Assembly (NCBI RefSeq): GCF_006517625.1
Contig: NZ_VHQI01000002.1
Location: 540,537-604,536 of the forward strand
Reading direction: 5' to 3'
Length of the DNA stretch: 64,000 nucleotides
Source of the DNA: Mixta tenebrionis
GTDB taxonomy: Bacteria > Pseudomonadota > Gammaproteobacteria > Enterobacterales > Enterobacteriaceae
Shown: one piece after another, positions 53,063 through 63,573 of the stretch
Position numbering within the stretch: position 1 is the stretch's first letter
Layout: each line of letters starts with the position of its first letter
Program-made: the position numbers and the translations under genes
The notes under the pieces: model-generated
Seen by the model: the letters and a program-made list of their open reading frames with translations, nothing else
Databases searched by the model: none
What the model was told of the DNA's origin: nothing

Positions 53063-56000
53063 ATGGCCGAACCACGTTTTATTCATCTGCGTATCCACAG
53101 CGATTATTCGATGGTCGATGGACTGGCGAAGACCGGCCCGCTGGTGAAAAAAGCGGCCGCGCTCGGTATGCCGGCGATGGCGATCACTGACTTTACCAAC
53201 CTGTGCGGGCTGGTAAAGTTTTACGGCGCGGCGCACGGCGCGGGCATCAAGCCGATTATCGGCGCTGATTTCCTGGTCGCCAGCGAACTGATGGGCGATG
53301 AGCTCAGCCAGATTACCGTGCTGGCGATGAACAATGCCGGCTACCAGAATCTGACGCTGCTGATTTCACGCGCCTACCAGCGCGGCTACGGCGTCAACGG
53401 ACCCACCATCGAGCGCGACTGGCTGGCGGAGCATCAGGAAGGGCTGATTTTGCTCTCCGGCGGACGCCGCGGCGACGTGGGCCGCAGCCTGCTGCGCGGC
53501 AACCAGGCGCTGGTAGCGCAGTGCCTCTCCTTCTGGCAGCAACATTTTCCCGATCGCTACTATCTGGAGCTGATGCGCACCGGGCGTCCCGATGAAGAGA
53601 GTTACCTGCACGCCGCCGTCGAGCTGGCGATTGCCGAGGGAATTCCGGTCGTCGCCACCAACGAAGTCTGCTTCCTTAATGAGGAGGACTTCGACGCTCA
53701 TGAAATCCGCGTGGCGATACATGACGGCTACACGCTCGACGATCCCAAACGTCCGCGCAACTACAGCCCGCAGCAGTACCTGCGCAGCGCGGAAGAGATG
53801 TGCGAGCTGTTTTCCGATATCCCGGAAGCGCTGGAGAACAGCGTAGAGATCGCCCGGCGCTGCAACGTGACGGTGCGCCTCGGCGAATATTTCCTGCCGC
53901 AGTTTCCCACCGGCGATATGACCACCGAAGATTATCTGGTGAAGCGCGCGCGCGAAGGGCTGGAGGAACGCCTGGAATTCCTGTTTCCTGACCCGGAAGT
54001 GCGCGCGCAGAAGCGCCCGGAATATGATGAGCGTCTGGAGATTGAGCTTAACGTTATCAACCAGATGGGTTTCCCCGGCTACTTCCTGATCGTAATGGAG
54101 TTTATCCAGTGGTCGAAGGATAACGGCATTCCGGTAGGGCCGGGACGTGGTTCGGGCGCCGGTTCGCTGGTGGCCTACGCGCTGAAAATCACCGATCTCG
54201 ATCCGCTGGAGTTCGATCTGCTGTTCGAACGTTTCCTCAACCCGGAGCGTGTCTCCATGCCCGACTTTGACGTCGATTTCTGCATGGAAAAGCGCGATCG
54301 GGTGATCGATCACGTCGCCGATATGTACGGGCGCGACGCCGTTTCGCAGATTATCACCTTCGGCACCATGGCGGCGAAAGCGGTTATCCGCGACGTGGGC
54401 CGCGTGCTGGGCCATCCTTACGGCTTTGTCGATCGTATCTCCAAGCTGGTACCGCCCGATCCAGGCATGACGCTGGAGAAAGCCTTTGCCGCTGAGCCGC
54501 AGCTGCCGGAAATTTATGAGGCGGATGAGGAAGTTAAAGCGCTGATCGATATGGCGCGCAAGCTGGAAGGGGTGACGCGTAACGCCGGTAAACATGCCGG
54601 GGGCGTGGTTATCGCGCCGACCAAAATTACCGATTTTGCGCCGCTCTACTGCGATGAGCATGGCAACCATCCGGTCACCCAGTTCGATAAAAACGATGTG
54701 GAATATGCCGGGCTGGTGAAGTTTGACTTCCTTGGCCTGCGCACCCTGACGATTATCAACTGGGCGCTGGATATGATTAACGCGCGCCGGGCGAAGCAGG
54801 GCGAGCCGCCGATCGATATCGCCGCCATCCCACTGGAAGATAAGAAGAGTTTTGATATGCTGCAGCGCGCGGAAACCACCGCGGTTTTCCAGCTGGAATC
54901 GCGCGGCATGAAAGACCTGATCAAGCGCCTGAAGCCGGACTGCTTTGAAGATATGATCGCGCTGGTGGCGCTGTTCCGTCCGGGGCCGCTGCAGTCAGGG
55001 ATGGTGGATAACTTTATCGACCGTAAGCACGGGCGTGAAGCCATCTCCTATCCTGATATTGAGTGGCAGCACGAGACGCTGAAGCCGGTACTGGAGCCGA
55101 CCTACGGCATCATCCTCTACCAGGAACAGGTGATGCAGATCGCCCAGGTGCTGGCGGGCTATACGCTCGGCGGCGCGGATATGCTGCGCCGCGCGATGGG
55201 TAAGAAAAAGCCGGAGGAGATGGCGAAGCAGCGCTCGGTATTTAAAGAGGGCGCGGAAAAAATGGGCATCGACGGCGAGCTGTCGATGAAAATCTTCGAC
55301 CTGGTAGAAAAATTCGCCGGTTACGGCTTCAATAAATCGCACTCCGCCGCCTATGCGCTGGTCTCTTATCAGACGCTGTGGCTGAAGGCGCACTATCCGG
55401 CCGAGTTTATGGCGGCGGTGATGACCGCCGATATGGATAACACCGAAAAAGTTGTGGGGCTGGTGGATGAGTGCTGGCGCATGGGGCTGAAGGTATTGCC
55501 GCCCGATATTAACTCCGGCCTCTATCAGTTCCACGTTAACGACGACGGTGAAATCGTTTACGGCATCGGCGCGATTAAAGGGGTTGGCGAAGGGCCGATC
55601 GAAGCGATTATCGAGGCGCGCAATAAAGACGGCTATTTCCGCGAGCTGTTCGATCTCTGCGCGCGCACCGATCCGAAAAAGATCAACCGCCGGGTGATGG
55701 AAAAGCTGATTATGTCCGGCGCCTTCGATCGTCTGGGGCCGCACCGCGCGGCGTTGATGAGCGCGCTGGGCGATGCGCTGAAGGCGGCGGATCAGCATGC
55801 CAAAGCGGAGGCGATTGGCCAGGCGGATATGTTTGGCGTGCTGGCGGAAGAGCCGGAGCAGGTGGAGCAATCCTACGCCAGTATTACGCCGTGGCCGGAG
55901 CAGGTACAGCTGGACGGCGAGCGGGAAACGCTGGGGCTGTATCTCACCGGCCATCCGATTAACCAGTACCTGAAAGAAATTGAACGTTACGTCGGCGGCG

Positions 56001-56545
56001 TACGTCTGAAAGACATACACCCAACCGAGCGCGGCAAGATAACCACCGCGGCCGGTTTGGTGGTGGCGGCCCGCGTGATGGTCACTAAACGCGGCAACCG
56101 TATTGGCATCTGCACGCTGGACGATCGTTCCGGTCGGCTGGAAGTGATGTTGTTCACAGATGCGCTTGATAAATACCAGCAGCTGCTGGAAAAAGACCGT
56201 ATCCTGATCGTTAGCGGACAGGTCAGCTTTGATGACTTTAGCGGCGGCCTTAAAATGACCGCCCGTGAAGTGATGGATATTGATGAAGCTCGTGAAAAAT
56301 ACGCGCGCGGACTTGCTATCTCGCTGACGGACAGGCAAATTGATGACCAGCTTTTAAACCGTCTCCGTCAGTCTCTGGAACCCCATCGTTCGGGGACAAT
56401 TCCGGTACATCTCTACTATCAGAGAGCGGATGCGCGGGCCAGGCTGCGTTTTGGCGCGGCGTGGCGCGTATCTCCCTGCGATCGTTTGCTGAATGACCTG
56501 CGATCGCTGATAGGATCGGAGCAGGTGGAACTGGAGTTTGACTAA
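53063..56545 (+). CDS. dnaE: DNA polymerase III alpha subunit
   Basis: DnaE is the replicative polymerase. The 1160-residue protein begins with the PHP domain ([16 protein letters not shown]), followed by the polymerase core. The catalytic acids Asp401 and Asp403 are in PDFDVDF, and the third (near 555) is in [10 protein letters not shown]. Helix-hairpin-helix, OB-fold (about 990-1075) and the C-terminal tau-binding region follow. It lies between rnhB and accA as in E. coli; no exonuclease domain is expected (DnaQ supplies it). Confidence 0.98.
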   Translation: MAEPRFIHLRIHSDYSMVDGLAKTGPLVKKAAALGMPAMAITDFTNLCGLVKFYGAAHGAGIKPIIGADFLVASELMGDELSQITVLAMNNAGYQNLTLLISRAYQRGYGVNGPTIERDWLAEHQEGLILLSGGRRGDVGRSLLRGNQALVAQCLSFWQQHFPDRYYLELMRTGRPDEESYLHAAVELAIAEGIPVVATNEVCFLNEEDFDAHEIRVAIHDGYTLDDPKRPRNYSPQQYLRSAEEMCELFSDIPEALENSVEIARRCNVTVRLGEYFLPQFPTGDMTTEDYLVKRAREGLEERLEFLFPDPEVRAQKRPEYDERLEIELNVINQMGFPGYFLIVMEFIQWSKDNGIPVGPGRGSGAGSLVAYALKITDLDPLEFDLLFERFLNPERVSMPDFDVDFCMEKRDRVIDHVADMYGRDAVSQIITFGTMAAKAVIRDVGRVLGHPYGFVDRISKLVPPDPGMTLEKAFAAEPQLPEIYEADEEVKALIDMARKLEGVTRNAGKHAGGVVIAPTKITDFAPLYCDEHGNHPVTQFDKNDVEYAGLVKFDFLGLRTLTIINWALDMINARRAKQGEPPIDIAAIPLEDKKSFDMLQRAETTAVFQLESRGMKDLIKRLKPDCFEDMIALVALFRPGPLQSGMVDNFIDRKHGREAISYPDIEWQHETLKPVLEPTYGIILYQEQVMQIAQVLAGYTLGGADMLRRAMGKKKPEEMAKQRSVFKEGAEKMGIDGELSMKIFDLVEKFAGYGFNKSHSAAYALVSYQTLWLKAHYPAEFMAAVMTADMDNTEKVVGLVDECWRMGLKVLPPDINSGLYQFHVNDDGEIVYGIGAIKGVGEGPIEAIIEARNKDGYFRELFDLCARTDPKKINRRVMEKLIMSGAFDRLGPHRAALMSALGDALKAADQHAKAEAIGQADMFGVLAEEPEQVEQSYASITPWPEQVQLDGERETLGLYLTGHPINQYLKEIERYVGGVRLKDIHPTERGKITTAAGLVVAARVMVTKRGNRIGICTLDDRSGRLEVMLFTDALDKYQQLLEKDRILIVSGQVSFDDFSGGLKMTAREVMDIDEAREKYARGLAISLTDRQIDDQLLNRLRQSLEPHRSGTIPVHLYYQRADARARLRFGAAWRVSPCDRLLNDLRSLIGSEQVELEFD

Positions 56546-56557
56546 AACAGGAACATT

Positions 56558-57517
56558 ATGAGTCTTAATTACCTGGATTTTGAACAGCCAATCGCGGAAC
56601 TGGAGGCGAAAATCGACTCCCTTAAGTCGGTTGGCCGTCAGGATGAAAAACACGATATTAATCTGGATGAAGAGATTCAGCGTCTGCGTGAAAAAAGCGT
56701 AGAGCTGACGCGGAAAATTTTCGCCGATTTGGGCGCATGGCAGATCGCACAGCTGGCGCGTCACCCGCTGCGCCCTTACACGCTGGACTACGTCCGTAAC
56801 GTGTTTACTGACTTTGATGAGCTGGCAGGCGATCGCGCTTACGCTGATGATAAGGCGATTGTCGGCGGCATCGCGCGCCTGGAAGGGCGTCCGGTTATGA
56901 TCATCGGCCACCAGAAAGGCCGTGAAACCAAAGAAAAAATCCGTCGCAACTTCGGTATGCCGGCGCCGGAAGGCTACCGCAAGGCGCTGCGCCTGATGGA
57001 GATGGCCGAACGCTTTAAGATGCCGATCGTCACCTTTATCGATACGCCGGGCGCCTATCCGGGCGTCGGCGCGGAAGAGCGCGGTCAGTCAGAAGCGATC
57101 GCGCGCAACCTGCGTGAGATGTCCGGTTTGAAAGTGCCGGTTATCTGTACCGTTATCGGCGAAGGCGGTTCCGGCGGCGCGCTGGCGATCGGCGTGGGCG
57201 ACAAAGTGAACATGTTGCAGTACAGCACCTATTCCGTTATTTCCCCGGAAGGCTGCGCTTCTATCCTGTGGAAGAGCGCAGATAAAGCGCCGCTGGCGGC
57301 GGAAGCGATGGGGATTATCGCCCCGCGCCTGAAAGAGCTGGATCTGATCGATTCGATTATCCCTGAACCGCTGGGCGGCGCGCATCGCGATCCGCTGGCG
57401 ATCGCGGAATCGCTGAAGGCGCAGCTGCTGGCCGATCTGGCCGATCTGGACGGGCTGAGCACCGAAGAGCTGCTGAATCGCCGCTATCATCGCCTGATGA
57501 ATTACGGCTACGCATAA
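56558..57517 (+). CDS. accA: Acetyl-CoA carboxylase carboxyltransferase subunit alpha
   Basis: AccA with AccD transfers carboxyl from biotin to acetyl-CoA, the first committed step of fatty-acid synthesis. It has 319 residues. [19 protein letters not shown] is the family start; [38 protein letters not shown] and [12 protein letters not shown] are crotonase-fold signature blocks. A clean terminator follows. Confidence 0.98.
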   Translation: MSLNYLDFEQPIAELEAKIDSLKSVGRQDEKHDINLDEEIQRLREKSVELTRKIFADLGAWQIAQLARHPLRPYTLDYVRNVFTDFDELAGDRAYADDKAIVGGIARLEGRPVMIIGHQKGRETKEKIRRNFGMPAPEGYRKALRLMEMAERFKMPIVTFIDTPGAYPGVGAEERGQSEAIARNLREMSGLKVPVICTVIGEGGSGGALAIGVGDKVNMLQYSTYSVISPEGCASILWKSADKAPLAAEAMGIIAPRLKELDLIDSIIPEPLGGAHRDPLAIAESLKAQLLADLADLDGLSTEELLNRRYHRLMNYGYA

Positions 57518-57535
57518 GCTATAGCCCTGGCAACG

Positions 57536-57559
57536 AGGCGGCCTGCGGGCCGCCTTTTT
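57536..57559 (+). terminator. accA terminator
   Basis: AGGCGGCC (57536-57543), loop TGCG, GGCCGCCT (57548-57555) and five T make a good intrinsic terminator 19 bases after accA. Confidence 0.8.
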
Positions 57560-57671
57560 ACTTTCAGGACAGCTTAATTTGCGGCAATAAAAGCTGGATA
57601 AGCGGTTGTTTTTATTACGTCGGCGGTTAAATTGGGCGCTTCAGTCATCCCCATCAATAACAGGAGGTTAT

Positions 57672-57857
57672 ATGGGATATTACGAAATACTTAAATCTGA
57701 CAAAAACACTTCGCAGCCCTGGTATTTTGTGCTGCGCGCCGGCAATCATGAAATTATCGCGGTCAGCGAGATGTACAGCAGCAAACAGGCTGCGCAAAAA
57801 GGCATCGCTTCCGTAAGGGCGAACGCGACAACCGACACCGTTCACGATCGCAGCTAA
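57672..57857 (+). CDS. DUF1508 (YegP-like) small protein
   Basis: ATG 57672 sits behind a perfect AGGAGGT ribosome site and gives 61 residues; the longer frame upstream is ignored. The protein MGYYEILKSDKN...WYFVLRAGNHEIIAVSEMYSSKQAAQKGIASVRANA has the single DUF1508 repeat pattern seen in E. coli YegP, where the unit is present twice. The function is unknown. E. coli has no such gene between accA and ldcC. A TTCG-type hairpin at 57879-57898 follows. Confidence 0.75.
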   Translation: MGYYEILKSDKNTSQPWYFVLRAGNHEIIAVSEMYSSKQAAQKGIASVRANATTDTVHDRS

Positions 57858-57878
57858 GCCTCTCGCCGCACTTCCTTT

Positions 57879-57903
57879 GACCTGCCGTTCGGCAGGTCCG
57901 TTT
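57879..57903 (+). terminator. Likely terminator of the DUF1508 gene
   Basis: GACCTGCCG (57879-57887) pairs with CGGCAGGTC (57890-57898) and leads into CGTTT. The T-run is short, so strength is uncertain. Confidence 0.5.
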
Positions 57904-57963
57904 AACGTCTTGCCCACACTTCGCTATGCTTATTCTTTATCGCTCATCACCAGGAGGTGCGAA

Positions 57964-60132
57964 TTGAATATTATTGCGATAATGGGACCGCATAACGCCT
58001 TTTATAAAGATGAGCCGATGCGCCAGCTGCATCAGGCGCTGATCGCCGAGGGCTTTGAGCCTATCTACCCGAAAGACGCCAACGATCTGGTCAAGCTGAT
58101 TGAGCATAATCCGCGCATCTGCGGCGTGATCTTCGACTGGGATGAATACAGTCTCGATCTTTGCAGCGAGATCAACCAGCTGAATGAGTACCTGCCGCTC
58201 TACGCTTTTATTAATACTCACTCAACGATGGATATCAGCATCAATGAGATGCGTATGGCGCTGTGGTTCTTTGAATACGCCCTCGGCGTGGCGGAGGATA
58301 TTGCCCAGCGCATCCGCCAGTATACCGACGAATATATCGAGAATATTACGCCGCCGCTGACCCGCGCGCTGTTCACCTACGTGAAAGAGGGCAAATATAC
58401 CTTCTGTACGCCAGGACATATGGCCGGGACCGCCTTCCAGAAAAGCCCGGTCGGCACGCTGTTTTATGATTTCTACGGCCCGAATACGCTGAAGGCGGAT
58501 ACCTCGATTTCCGTAACCGAGCTGGGATCGCTGCTCGATCACACCGGGCCGCACCTGGAGGCGGAAGAGTATATCGCCCGCACCTTCGGCGCCGAGCAGA
58601 GCTATATGGTGACTAACGGCACCTCCACCTCAAATAAAATCGTCGGCATGTACGCGGTTCCGGCGGGCAGCACCATGCTGGTCGACCGCAACTGCCATAA
58701 ATCCTTAACTCATCTGTTGATGATGAGCGATATCGTACCGATCTGGCTGAAGCCGACGCGTAACGCGTTGGGGATTCTCGGCGGCATTCCAAAACGTGAA
58801 TTTACCCGCGAAAGCATCGCGCTGAAAGTGGCGCAGACCGAACATGCCGCCTGGCCGGTTCACGCCGTCATCACTAACTCCACCTATGATGGCCTGCTCT
58901 ACAACACGCGCTATATCAAAGAGACGCTGGAGGTGCCCTCTATCCATTTTGATTCCGCCTGGGTGCCCTACACCAATTTTCATCCCATCTATGCCGGTAA
59001 AAGCGGCATGAGCGGCGAACGCACGCCCGGCAAAGTTATCTATGAAACCCAGTCGCCCCATAAGCTGCTGGCCGCCTTTTCTCAGGCCTCGCTGATTCAT
59101 ATTAAAGGCGACTACGACGAACAGACCTTTAACGAAGCCTATATGATGCATACCACCACCTCGCCCAATTATTCGATTGTTGCCTCGATCGAAACCGCGG
59201 CGGCGATGCTGCGTGGCAATCCCGGACGTCGGCTGATTAACCGCTCGGTGGAGCGGGCGCTCCATTTCCGGCGTGAGATCCAGCGGTTGCGGGAAGAGTC
59301 TGACAGCTGGTTTTTTGATATCTGGCAGCCGGACGGCATCGACGAGGCGGAGTGCTGGCCGATCCAGCCGGGCGAAGAGGACTGGCACGGCTTTGTTGAT
59401 GCCGATCGCGATCATATGTACCTCGATCCGATCAAGGTCACCATTCTGACGCCGGGCATGAGCGAGCAGGGCGAAATGGCGGAAGAGGGGATCCCGGCGG
59501 CGCTGGTGGCAAAATTCCTTGATGAACGCGGTATCGTGGTGGAAAAAACCGGGCCTTATAATCTGCTGTTTCTGTTCAGCATCGGTATTGATAAAACCAG
59601 AGCGATGGGGCTGCTGCGCGGCCTGCTGGACTTTAAGCGCGCTTACGATCTGAACCTGCGCGTCAAAAATATCCTGCCGGATCTCTATGCGGAAGATCCC
59701 GACTTCTATCGCAATATGCGCATCCAGACGCTGGCGCAGGGCATTCATCGGCTGATCCGCCAGCACGATCTGCCGCGCCTGATGCTGAAGGCGTTTGATG
59801 TCCTGCCGGAGATGAAAATGACGCCGCATCAGGCATTTCAGCTGCAGGTAAAAGGCGAGGTGGAAACCGTAGAGATTGACCAGCTTATTGGCCGCGTCTC
59901 CGCCAATATGATCCTGCCCTATCCGCCCGGCGTGCCGCTGGTGATGCCCGGCGAGATGATTACCGAGGCGAGCCGCCCGGTGCTCGATTTCCTGCTGATG
60001 CTGTGCGCCGTCGGCCGCCACTATCCCGGTTTCGAAACCGATATTCACGGCGCCAGACTGACGGAAGAGGGCAGCTACCTGGTGCGGGTGTTAAAGCAGG
60101 ATGAACCGGCAATTCCGGTCGGCGAAGGTTGA
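57964..60132 (+). CDS. ldcC: Lysine decarboxylase LdcC
   Basis: LdcC decarboxylates lysine to cadaverine using PLP and helps buffer acid. I choose TTG 57964, which lies five bases after a strong AGGAGGTG site and gives 722 residues starting MNIIAIMGPHNAFYKDEP, as in LdcC. A wing domain (about 1-130), the PLP core with Lys367 (SPHKLLAA), and the C-terminal domain are complete. The inducible paralogue CadA would come with cadC and cadB, which are absent here; the accA-ldcC order supports ldcC. Confidence 0.95.
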   Translation: MNIIAIMGPHNAFYKDEPMRQLHQALIAEGFEPIYPKDANDLVKLIEHNPRICGVIFDWDEYSLDLCSEINQLNEYLPLYAFINTHSTMDISINEMRMALWFFEYALGVAEDIAQRIRQYTDEYIENITPPLTRALFTYVKEGKYTFCTPGHMAGTAFQKSPVGTLFYDFYGPNTLKADTSISVTELGSLLDHTGPHLEAEEYIARTFGAEQSYMVTNGTSTSNKIVGMYAVPAGSTMLVDRNCHKSLTHLLMMSDIVPIWLKPTRNALGILGGIPKREFTRESIALKVAQTEHAAWPVHAVITNSTYDGLLYNTRYIKETLEVPSIHFDSAWVPYTNFHPIYAGKSGMSGERTPGKVIYETQSPHKLLAAFSQASLIHIKGDYDEQTFNEAYMMHTTTSPNYSIVASIETAAAMLRGNPGRRLINRSVERALHFRREIQRLREESDSWFFDIWQPDGIDEAECWPIQPGEEDWHGFVDADRDHMYLDPIKVTILTPGMSEQGEMAEEGIPAALVAKFLDERGIVVEKTGPYNLLFLFSIGIDKTRAMGLLRGLLDFKRAYDLNLRVKNILPDLYAEDPDFYRNMRIQTLAQGIHRLIRQHDLPRLMLKAFDVLPEMKMTPHQAFQLQVKGEVETVEIDQLIGRVSANMILPYPPGVPLVMPGEMITEASRPVLDFLLMLCAVGRHYPGFETDIHGARLTEEGSYLVRVLKQDEPAIPVGEG

Positions 60133-60208
60133 TTTTGCAGAGTTTGCCGCCTTGCCTCCAGCAAAAGGAGCGGGTAGGGTGCAGCGATAAATAATAATGG
60201 GAGCAGCT

Positions 60209-60598
60209 ATGCTGGGCATTAAACAGATTCACCATATTGCGATTATCGCCAGCGACTATGCGCGCAGTAAGGCCTTTTACTGCGATATTCTTGGTTTCAC
60301 CCTGCAACAGGAAAGCTATCGCGAGGCGCGCGACTCATGGAAAGGCGATCTGGCGCTGAACGGCCAGTATATTATCGAACTGTTCTCCTTTCCCGCGCCT
60401 CCCGTCAGGATAAGTCATCCAGAGGCGTGCGGGCTGCGGCATCTGGCCTTTGCCGTTGAGGATGTAGATGCCGCCTGCCGTCACTTACAGCAGCAGGGCG
60501 TCGCCTGCGAGCCGGTGCGCGTCGATCCGCTGACCGGCAGGCGCTTCACGTTTTTCCATGACCCGGATAATTTGCCGCTGGAACTTTACCAGGCGTAA
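60209..60598 (+). CDS. yaeR: VOC family protein YaeR (glyoxalase-like)
   Basis: The product is 129 residues from ATG 60209 with one vicinal-oxygen-chelate domain of two beta-alpha-beta-beta-beta modules. The first metal His is in KQIHHIAII, and the family blocks ALNGQYIIELFSF and LRHLAFAVEDVDAA are clear. It is homologous to E. coli YaeR; the substrate is unknown. A frame extending four codons upstream is less likely. It lies between ldcC and tilS, as in E. coli. Confidence 0.93.
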   Translation: MLGIKQIHHIAIIASDYARSKAFYCDILGFTLQQESYREARDSWKGDLALNGQYIIELFSFPAPPVRISHPEACGLRHLAFAVEDVDAACRHLQQQGVACEPVRVDPLTGRRFTFFHDPDNLPLELYQA

Positions 60599-60652
60599 AA
60601 TAGCCGCTTTACGGTCATCCGGCGATGGCCGTTTTTCCGCAACGGATTTTCC

Positions 60653-61972
60653 ATGACGCAGCTTGCAGAACTTGAACAACGGCTGAACGATGAGCGAAAG
60701 CTGCTGGTGGCCTTTAGCGGCGGGCTGGATTCGACCGTGCTGCTGCATCAGCTTGCGCTGTTACGTCAGCGGCTGCCGGATCTGGAGCTGCGCGCCATCC
60801 ATATTCATCACGGACTTAGCGCCAATGCCGACAGCTGGGCAGATCGCTGTCACGCCCTTTGCCGGCAGTGGAATGTCCCCTTTCTGGTGGAACGCATTAC
60901 GGTGGATGGGCGCGATAAGGGTATTGAGGCGGCGGCAAGAGAGGGGCGCTACCAGGCGTTTCGCCGCCATCTGCTGCCGGGCGAGGCGCTGGTAACCGCG
61001 CAGCACCTTGACGATCAGTGCGAAACGCTGCTGCTGGCGCTGAAGCGCGGCAGCGGACCGGCGGGGCTGGCGGCGATGCCTTCCAGCCTGGCGCTGGGTG
61101 AACATCGTCTGCTGCGCCCGCTGCTGCGCTGTCGCCGTGCCGAACTGGAGCAGTGGGCGCATCAGCATCAGCTGTGCTGGGTAGAGGATGAAAGCAATCA
61201 GGATACCCGCTACGACCGCAACTTCCTGCGCCAGCGGATTATGCCGCTGCTGAATGCGCGCTGGCCGCATTTTGCCGAGGCGGCGGCGCGCAGCGCGGCG
61301 CTGTGCGGCGAGCAGGAGCAGCTGCTGGATGAGCTGCTGGCGGAATCGCTGCAGCAGCGGATGCAGCCGGATGGCGCGCTGCAAATCGCAGATTTTCATA
61401 CGCTGAGCGAAGCGCGCCGCGCCGCGCTGCTGCGCCGCTGGATCGCGCTGTGCGGCGGGAAAATGCCGTCGCGTGACGCGATGCAGCGTCTGTGGCTGGA
61501 GGTCATCTGCGCCCGTGAAGATGCGGCGCCCCGGCTACGGCTGGGCGATTATGAGGTGCGTCGCTATCGCCAGGCGCTGTACTGGCTGCCGCTGCGCCCG
61601 TCGCTGCGTGATGAGGTTCTGCTCTGGCCGGATGTGCGAACGCCGCTTGCGTTGCCGCACGGCCTTGGTAGGTTGCGTCTGGCGCAGTCGGGCACTGAAA
61701 TCCGCCCGGCCCGCGTTGATGAGAAGATTACCGTACGTTTCCAGGCGCAGGGCAGTTTCGCTATTGTCGGGCGCGGCGGCCATCGTCCGATTAAAAAACT
61801 GTGGCAGGAGTGCGGCGTGCCGCCCTGGCAGCGTGAAGCGACGCCGCTGATCTACTATAACGATACGCTGATCGCCGCGCTGGACACCTTCGTTTGCCGT
61901 GAAGGCAGCGCTGTAGCGGGCGCCGGCTGGCAGATCGCCTGGCAAAAACTATCTTATGGAGAATCTGTATGA
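60653..61972 (+). CDS. tilS: tRNA(Ile)-lysidine synthetase
   Basis: TilS converts the wobble cytidine of the CAU-anticodon isoleucine tRNA to lysidine, so the tRNA reads AUA. The 439-residue protein has the ATP-pyrophosphatase P-loop AFSGGLDSTVLLHQ near residue 20 and a zinc-less N-terminal N-type domain with HIHHGL and TAQHLDDQCET. TilS-specific domains follow, including VRFQAQGSF. It is essential. The stop overlaps the start of the cytochrome gene (ATGA). Confidence 0.97.
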   Translation: MTQLAELEQRLNDERKLLVAFSGGLDSTVLLHQLALLRQRLPDLELRAIHIHHGLSANADSWADRCHALCRQWNVPFLVERITVDGRDKGIEAAAREGRYQAFRRHLLPGEALVTAQHLDDQCETLLLALKRGSGPAGLAAMPSSLALGEHRLLRPLLRCRRAELEQWAHQHQLCWVEDESNQDTRYDRNFLRQRIMPLLNARWPHFAEAAARSAALCGEQEQLLDELLAESLQQRMQPDGALQIADFHTLSEARRAALLRRWIALCGGKMPSRDAMQRLWLEVICAREDAAPRLRLGDYEVRRYRQALYWLPLRPSLRDEVLLWPDVRTPLALPHGLGRLRLAQSGTEIRPARVDEKITVRFQAQGSFAIVGRGGHRPIKKLWQECGVPPWQREATPLIYYNDTLIAALDTFVCREGSAVAGAGWQIAWQKLSYGESV

Positions 61973-62277
61973 AAAGCCTGTTAATCCTGATGCTGGCACT
62001 GGTTACCACGCCTGTGCTGGCGGCGGGCGACGCTGCCGTCGGGCAGGAGAAGGCGGCGGCCTGTAGCAGCTGTCACGGCGCCGAGGGAAAAGCGTCGGTT
62101 TCACTCTATCCTCATCTGGCCGGGCAGAACGCCGATTATTTGCAACGTGCGTTGCAGGCCTATAAGCAAGGGGAGCGTAGCGGGGGACAGGCGGAGGTGA
62201 TGAAGGCGTTTGTCAGCGGGTTAAGTGAAGCGGATATGGCGGATTTAGCGGCTTATTATCACTCGCTCAAGCCGTAA
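61969..62277 (+). CDS. Small periplasmic c-type cytochrome
   Basis: The 102-residue precursor has a signal peptide (MKSLLILMLALVTTPVLA) and one haem-binding motif CSSCH near residues 35-39, like class I or c4/c553 cytochromes. YPHLAGQNADYLQ and the C-terminal MADLAAYYHSLKP helix are family features. A Met in AEVMKAF is the likely distal haem ligand. The ATG overlaps the tilS stop by four bases (ATGA), so it is translated from the same mRNA. E. coli has no such gene here. Its redox partner is unknown. Confidence 0.9.
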   Translation: MKSLLILMLALVTTPVLAAGDAAVGQEKAAACSSCHGAEGKASVSLYPHLAGQNADYLQRALQAYKQGERSGGQAEVMKAFVSGLSEADMADLAAYYHSLKP

Positions 62278-62284
62278 AAGTGCA

Positions 62285-62302
62285 GGGCGGGCAAGCCCGC
62301 CC
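62285..62302. terminator. Hairpin between convergent cytochrome and rof genes
   Basis: GGGCGGGC (62285-62292) pairs with GCCCGCCC (62295-62302), lying between the two stop codons. There is no T-run on either side, so it is a weak or Rho-assisted stop at best. Confidence 0.4.
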
Positions 62303-62307
62303 GCCGG

Positions 62308-62571
62308 TTAATCTGATTCGCTGACCACCACCGTACCCAGCTCTGGATGGCTGAAGCTGGCGATATGATCCAGCCGCAGTTCACGCGCCTCGCCGTTAAG
62401 CTCCGCCGCCAGATACTCGACATTTTTACGGGTAAAGATATCTTTCGCTTTGACCGCCAGCTGTTCGCCGTTTTTTAGCGCGAGCGTTAACGGCCAGTTT
62501 TTCTGACAGGCGAGCTCCAGGCTATCGTAGTCGTCACAATTGATCGGTTTATAGGCTTCATTCGTCAACAT
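62308..62571 (-). CDS. rof: Rho-binding antiterminator Rof
   Basis: Rof binds Rho and blocks its loading on RNA, easing Rho-dependent termination. The 87-residue protein has the YaeO/Rof fold: [22 protein letters not shown] is the family start, and [17 protein letters not shown] is conserved. It overlaps the 3' end of yaeP by 14 bases, as in E. coli, so the two are probably translated together. Confidence 0.93.
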   Translation of the reverse strand: MLTNEAYKPINCDDYDSLELACQKNWPLTLALKNGEQLAVKAKDIFTRKNVEYLAAELNGEARELRLDHIASFSHPELGTVVVSESD

Positions 62572-62758
62572 AGTCGCTCACCATTAAGTTTGCAGCGGCG
62601 TAGGCCGCCTGTTCCCTGACGGAAGAGTCCAGCGCGCTGTTGGCCGCTATCTCATTCAGTGTTTTTAACGCGCAACCTATGGCGTCGGGCACGTATCCCA
62701 GTTCGCCGCCGCCGATTTCGGCATACTTCTGACGAACCAAATCACAATATTTCTGCAC
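62558..62758 (-). CDS. yaeP: UPF0253 family protein YaeP
   Basis: From GTG 62758 the product is 66 residues, as in E. coli YaeP ([16 protein letters not shown]). An ATG two codons upstream lies only three bases from the AGGAGG site, while GTG is five away. It is small and helical, with conserved [19 protein letters not shown] and [16 protein letters not shown]. The function is unknown. It is the first gene of the yaeP-rof pair. Confidence 0.9.
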   Translation of the reverse strand: MQKYCDLVRQKYAEIGGGELGYVPDAIGCALKTLNEIAANSALDSSVREQAAYAAANLMVSDYVDE

Positions 62759-63034
62759 ATGCACCTCCTTTCAGAGCATAAGCCTCTGCCTCCAGCGACT
62801 ATAACATAGCCGCCAGCGGGAAATCAGCCTGGAGAGCAGCGTATTTATTTGCGCTGCCGCCAGAGCGCGTGCGCCAGGCCGGGCAGGCTGATATGGCGGC
62901 GGGGCAGCGTAATTGCAACCACCGGGCAGCAGAGCAGGAGCAAAATCATTGACGTTTCACTGGCGCAAGTCACACTGTAACGGGAACATTTTTAGCGGCG
63001 CGCGCCGTTCGCCGCCGCCAGTTGGGTAAAAATT

Positions 63035-63445
63035 ATGATTGTACTGTCACGTCATGCCGCTATCAGCGACGACGAGCTGGAGATTAGCGCTATTCGCGCC
63101 CAGGGCGCCGGAGGGCAACATGTGAATAAAAGCGCCACCGCCATTCATCTGCGGTTTGATATTCGCGCCTCGTCGCTGCCGGAGTTTTACAAAGCACGGC
63201 TGCTGTCTGCCAGCCACAATCTGATCACCGCTGAAGGCGTGGTAATTATTAAAGCGCAGGAGTATCGCAGCCAGGAGATGAATCGTGAGGCGGCGCTGAA
63301 GCGGCTGGAAAACCTGATTCGCGAGCTGACGGCGGAAGAGAAAACGCGCCGCGCCACGCGCCCGACGCTGGCCTCTAAGCGGCGGCGGCTGGAGGCAAAA
63401 ACGCAGCGTAGCGCCACCAAAGCATTGCGCGCAAAGGTGCGTTAG
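63035..63445 (+). CDS. arfB: Alternative ribosome-rescue factor ArfB
   Basis: ArfB (YaeJ) frees ribosomes stalled without a stop codon by hydrolysing peptidyl-tRNA. The 136-residue protein has the catalytic GGQ (residues 26-28, [11 protein letters not shown]) and the basic C-terminal tail ([20 protein letters not shown]), which enters the empty mRNA channel. In E. coli the gene is preceded by yaeQ and followed by nlpE; here neither is seen, and arfB is convergent with proS. Confidence 0.95.
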   Translation: MIVLSRHAAISDDELEISAIRAQGAGGQHVNKSATAIHLRFDIRASSLPEFYKARLLSASHNLITAEGVVIIKAQEYRSQEMNREAALKRLENLIRELTAEEKTRRATRPTLASKRRRLEAKTQRSATKALRAKVR

Positions 63446-63534
63446 GTTGATCAAACGGCGAGCGCCCGCATGATTGACCGGAAGCGAGGCAGAAGCGGCG
63501 GCCTGAGAAAAACATAACGGCGGCGCGATAAAAA

Positions 63535-63573
63535 AAGCCCCTGAGCCTTTTGAAACAGGCTCAGGGGCTTTTT
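63535..63573. terminator. Bidirectional terminator between arfB and proS
   Basis: AAGCCCCTGAGCCT (63535-63548) pairs with AGGCTCAGGGGCTT (63557-63570), with an A-run before it and a T-run after. It serves both convergent genes. Confidence 0.85.

Noticed and set aside
54995-56338. 447-codon frame antisense to dnaE (and 53366-54670)
   Set aside because: Both are shadows of dnaE codon bias; no ribosome site or family resemblance.
58705-60048. 447-codon frame antisense to ldcC
   Set aside because: It is a shadow of ldcC, which has an intact PLP site and full length.
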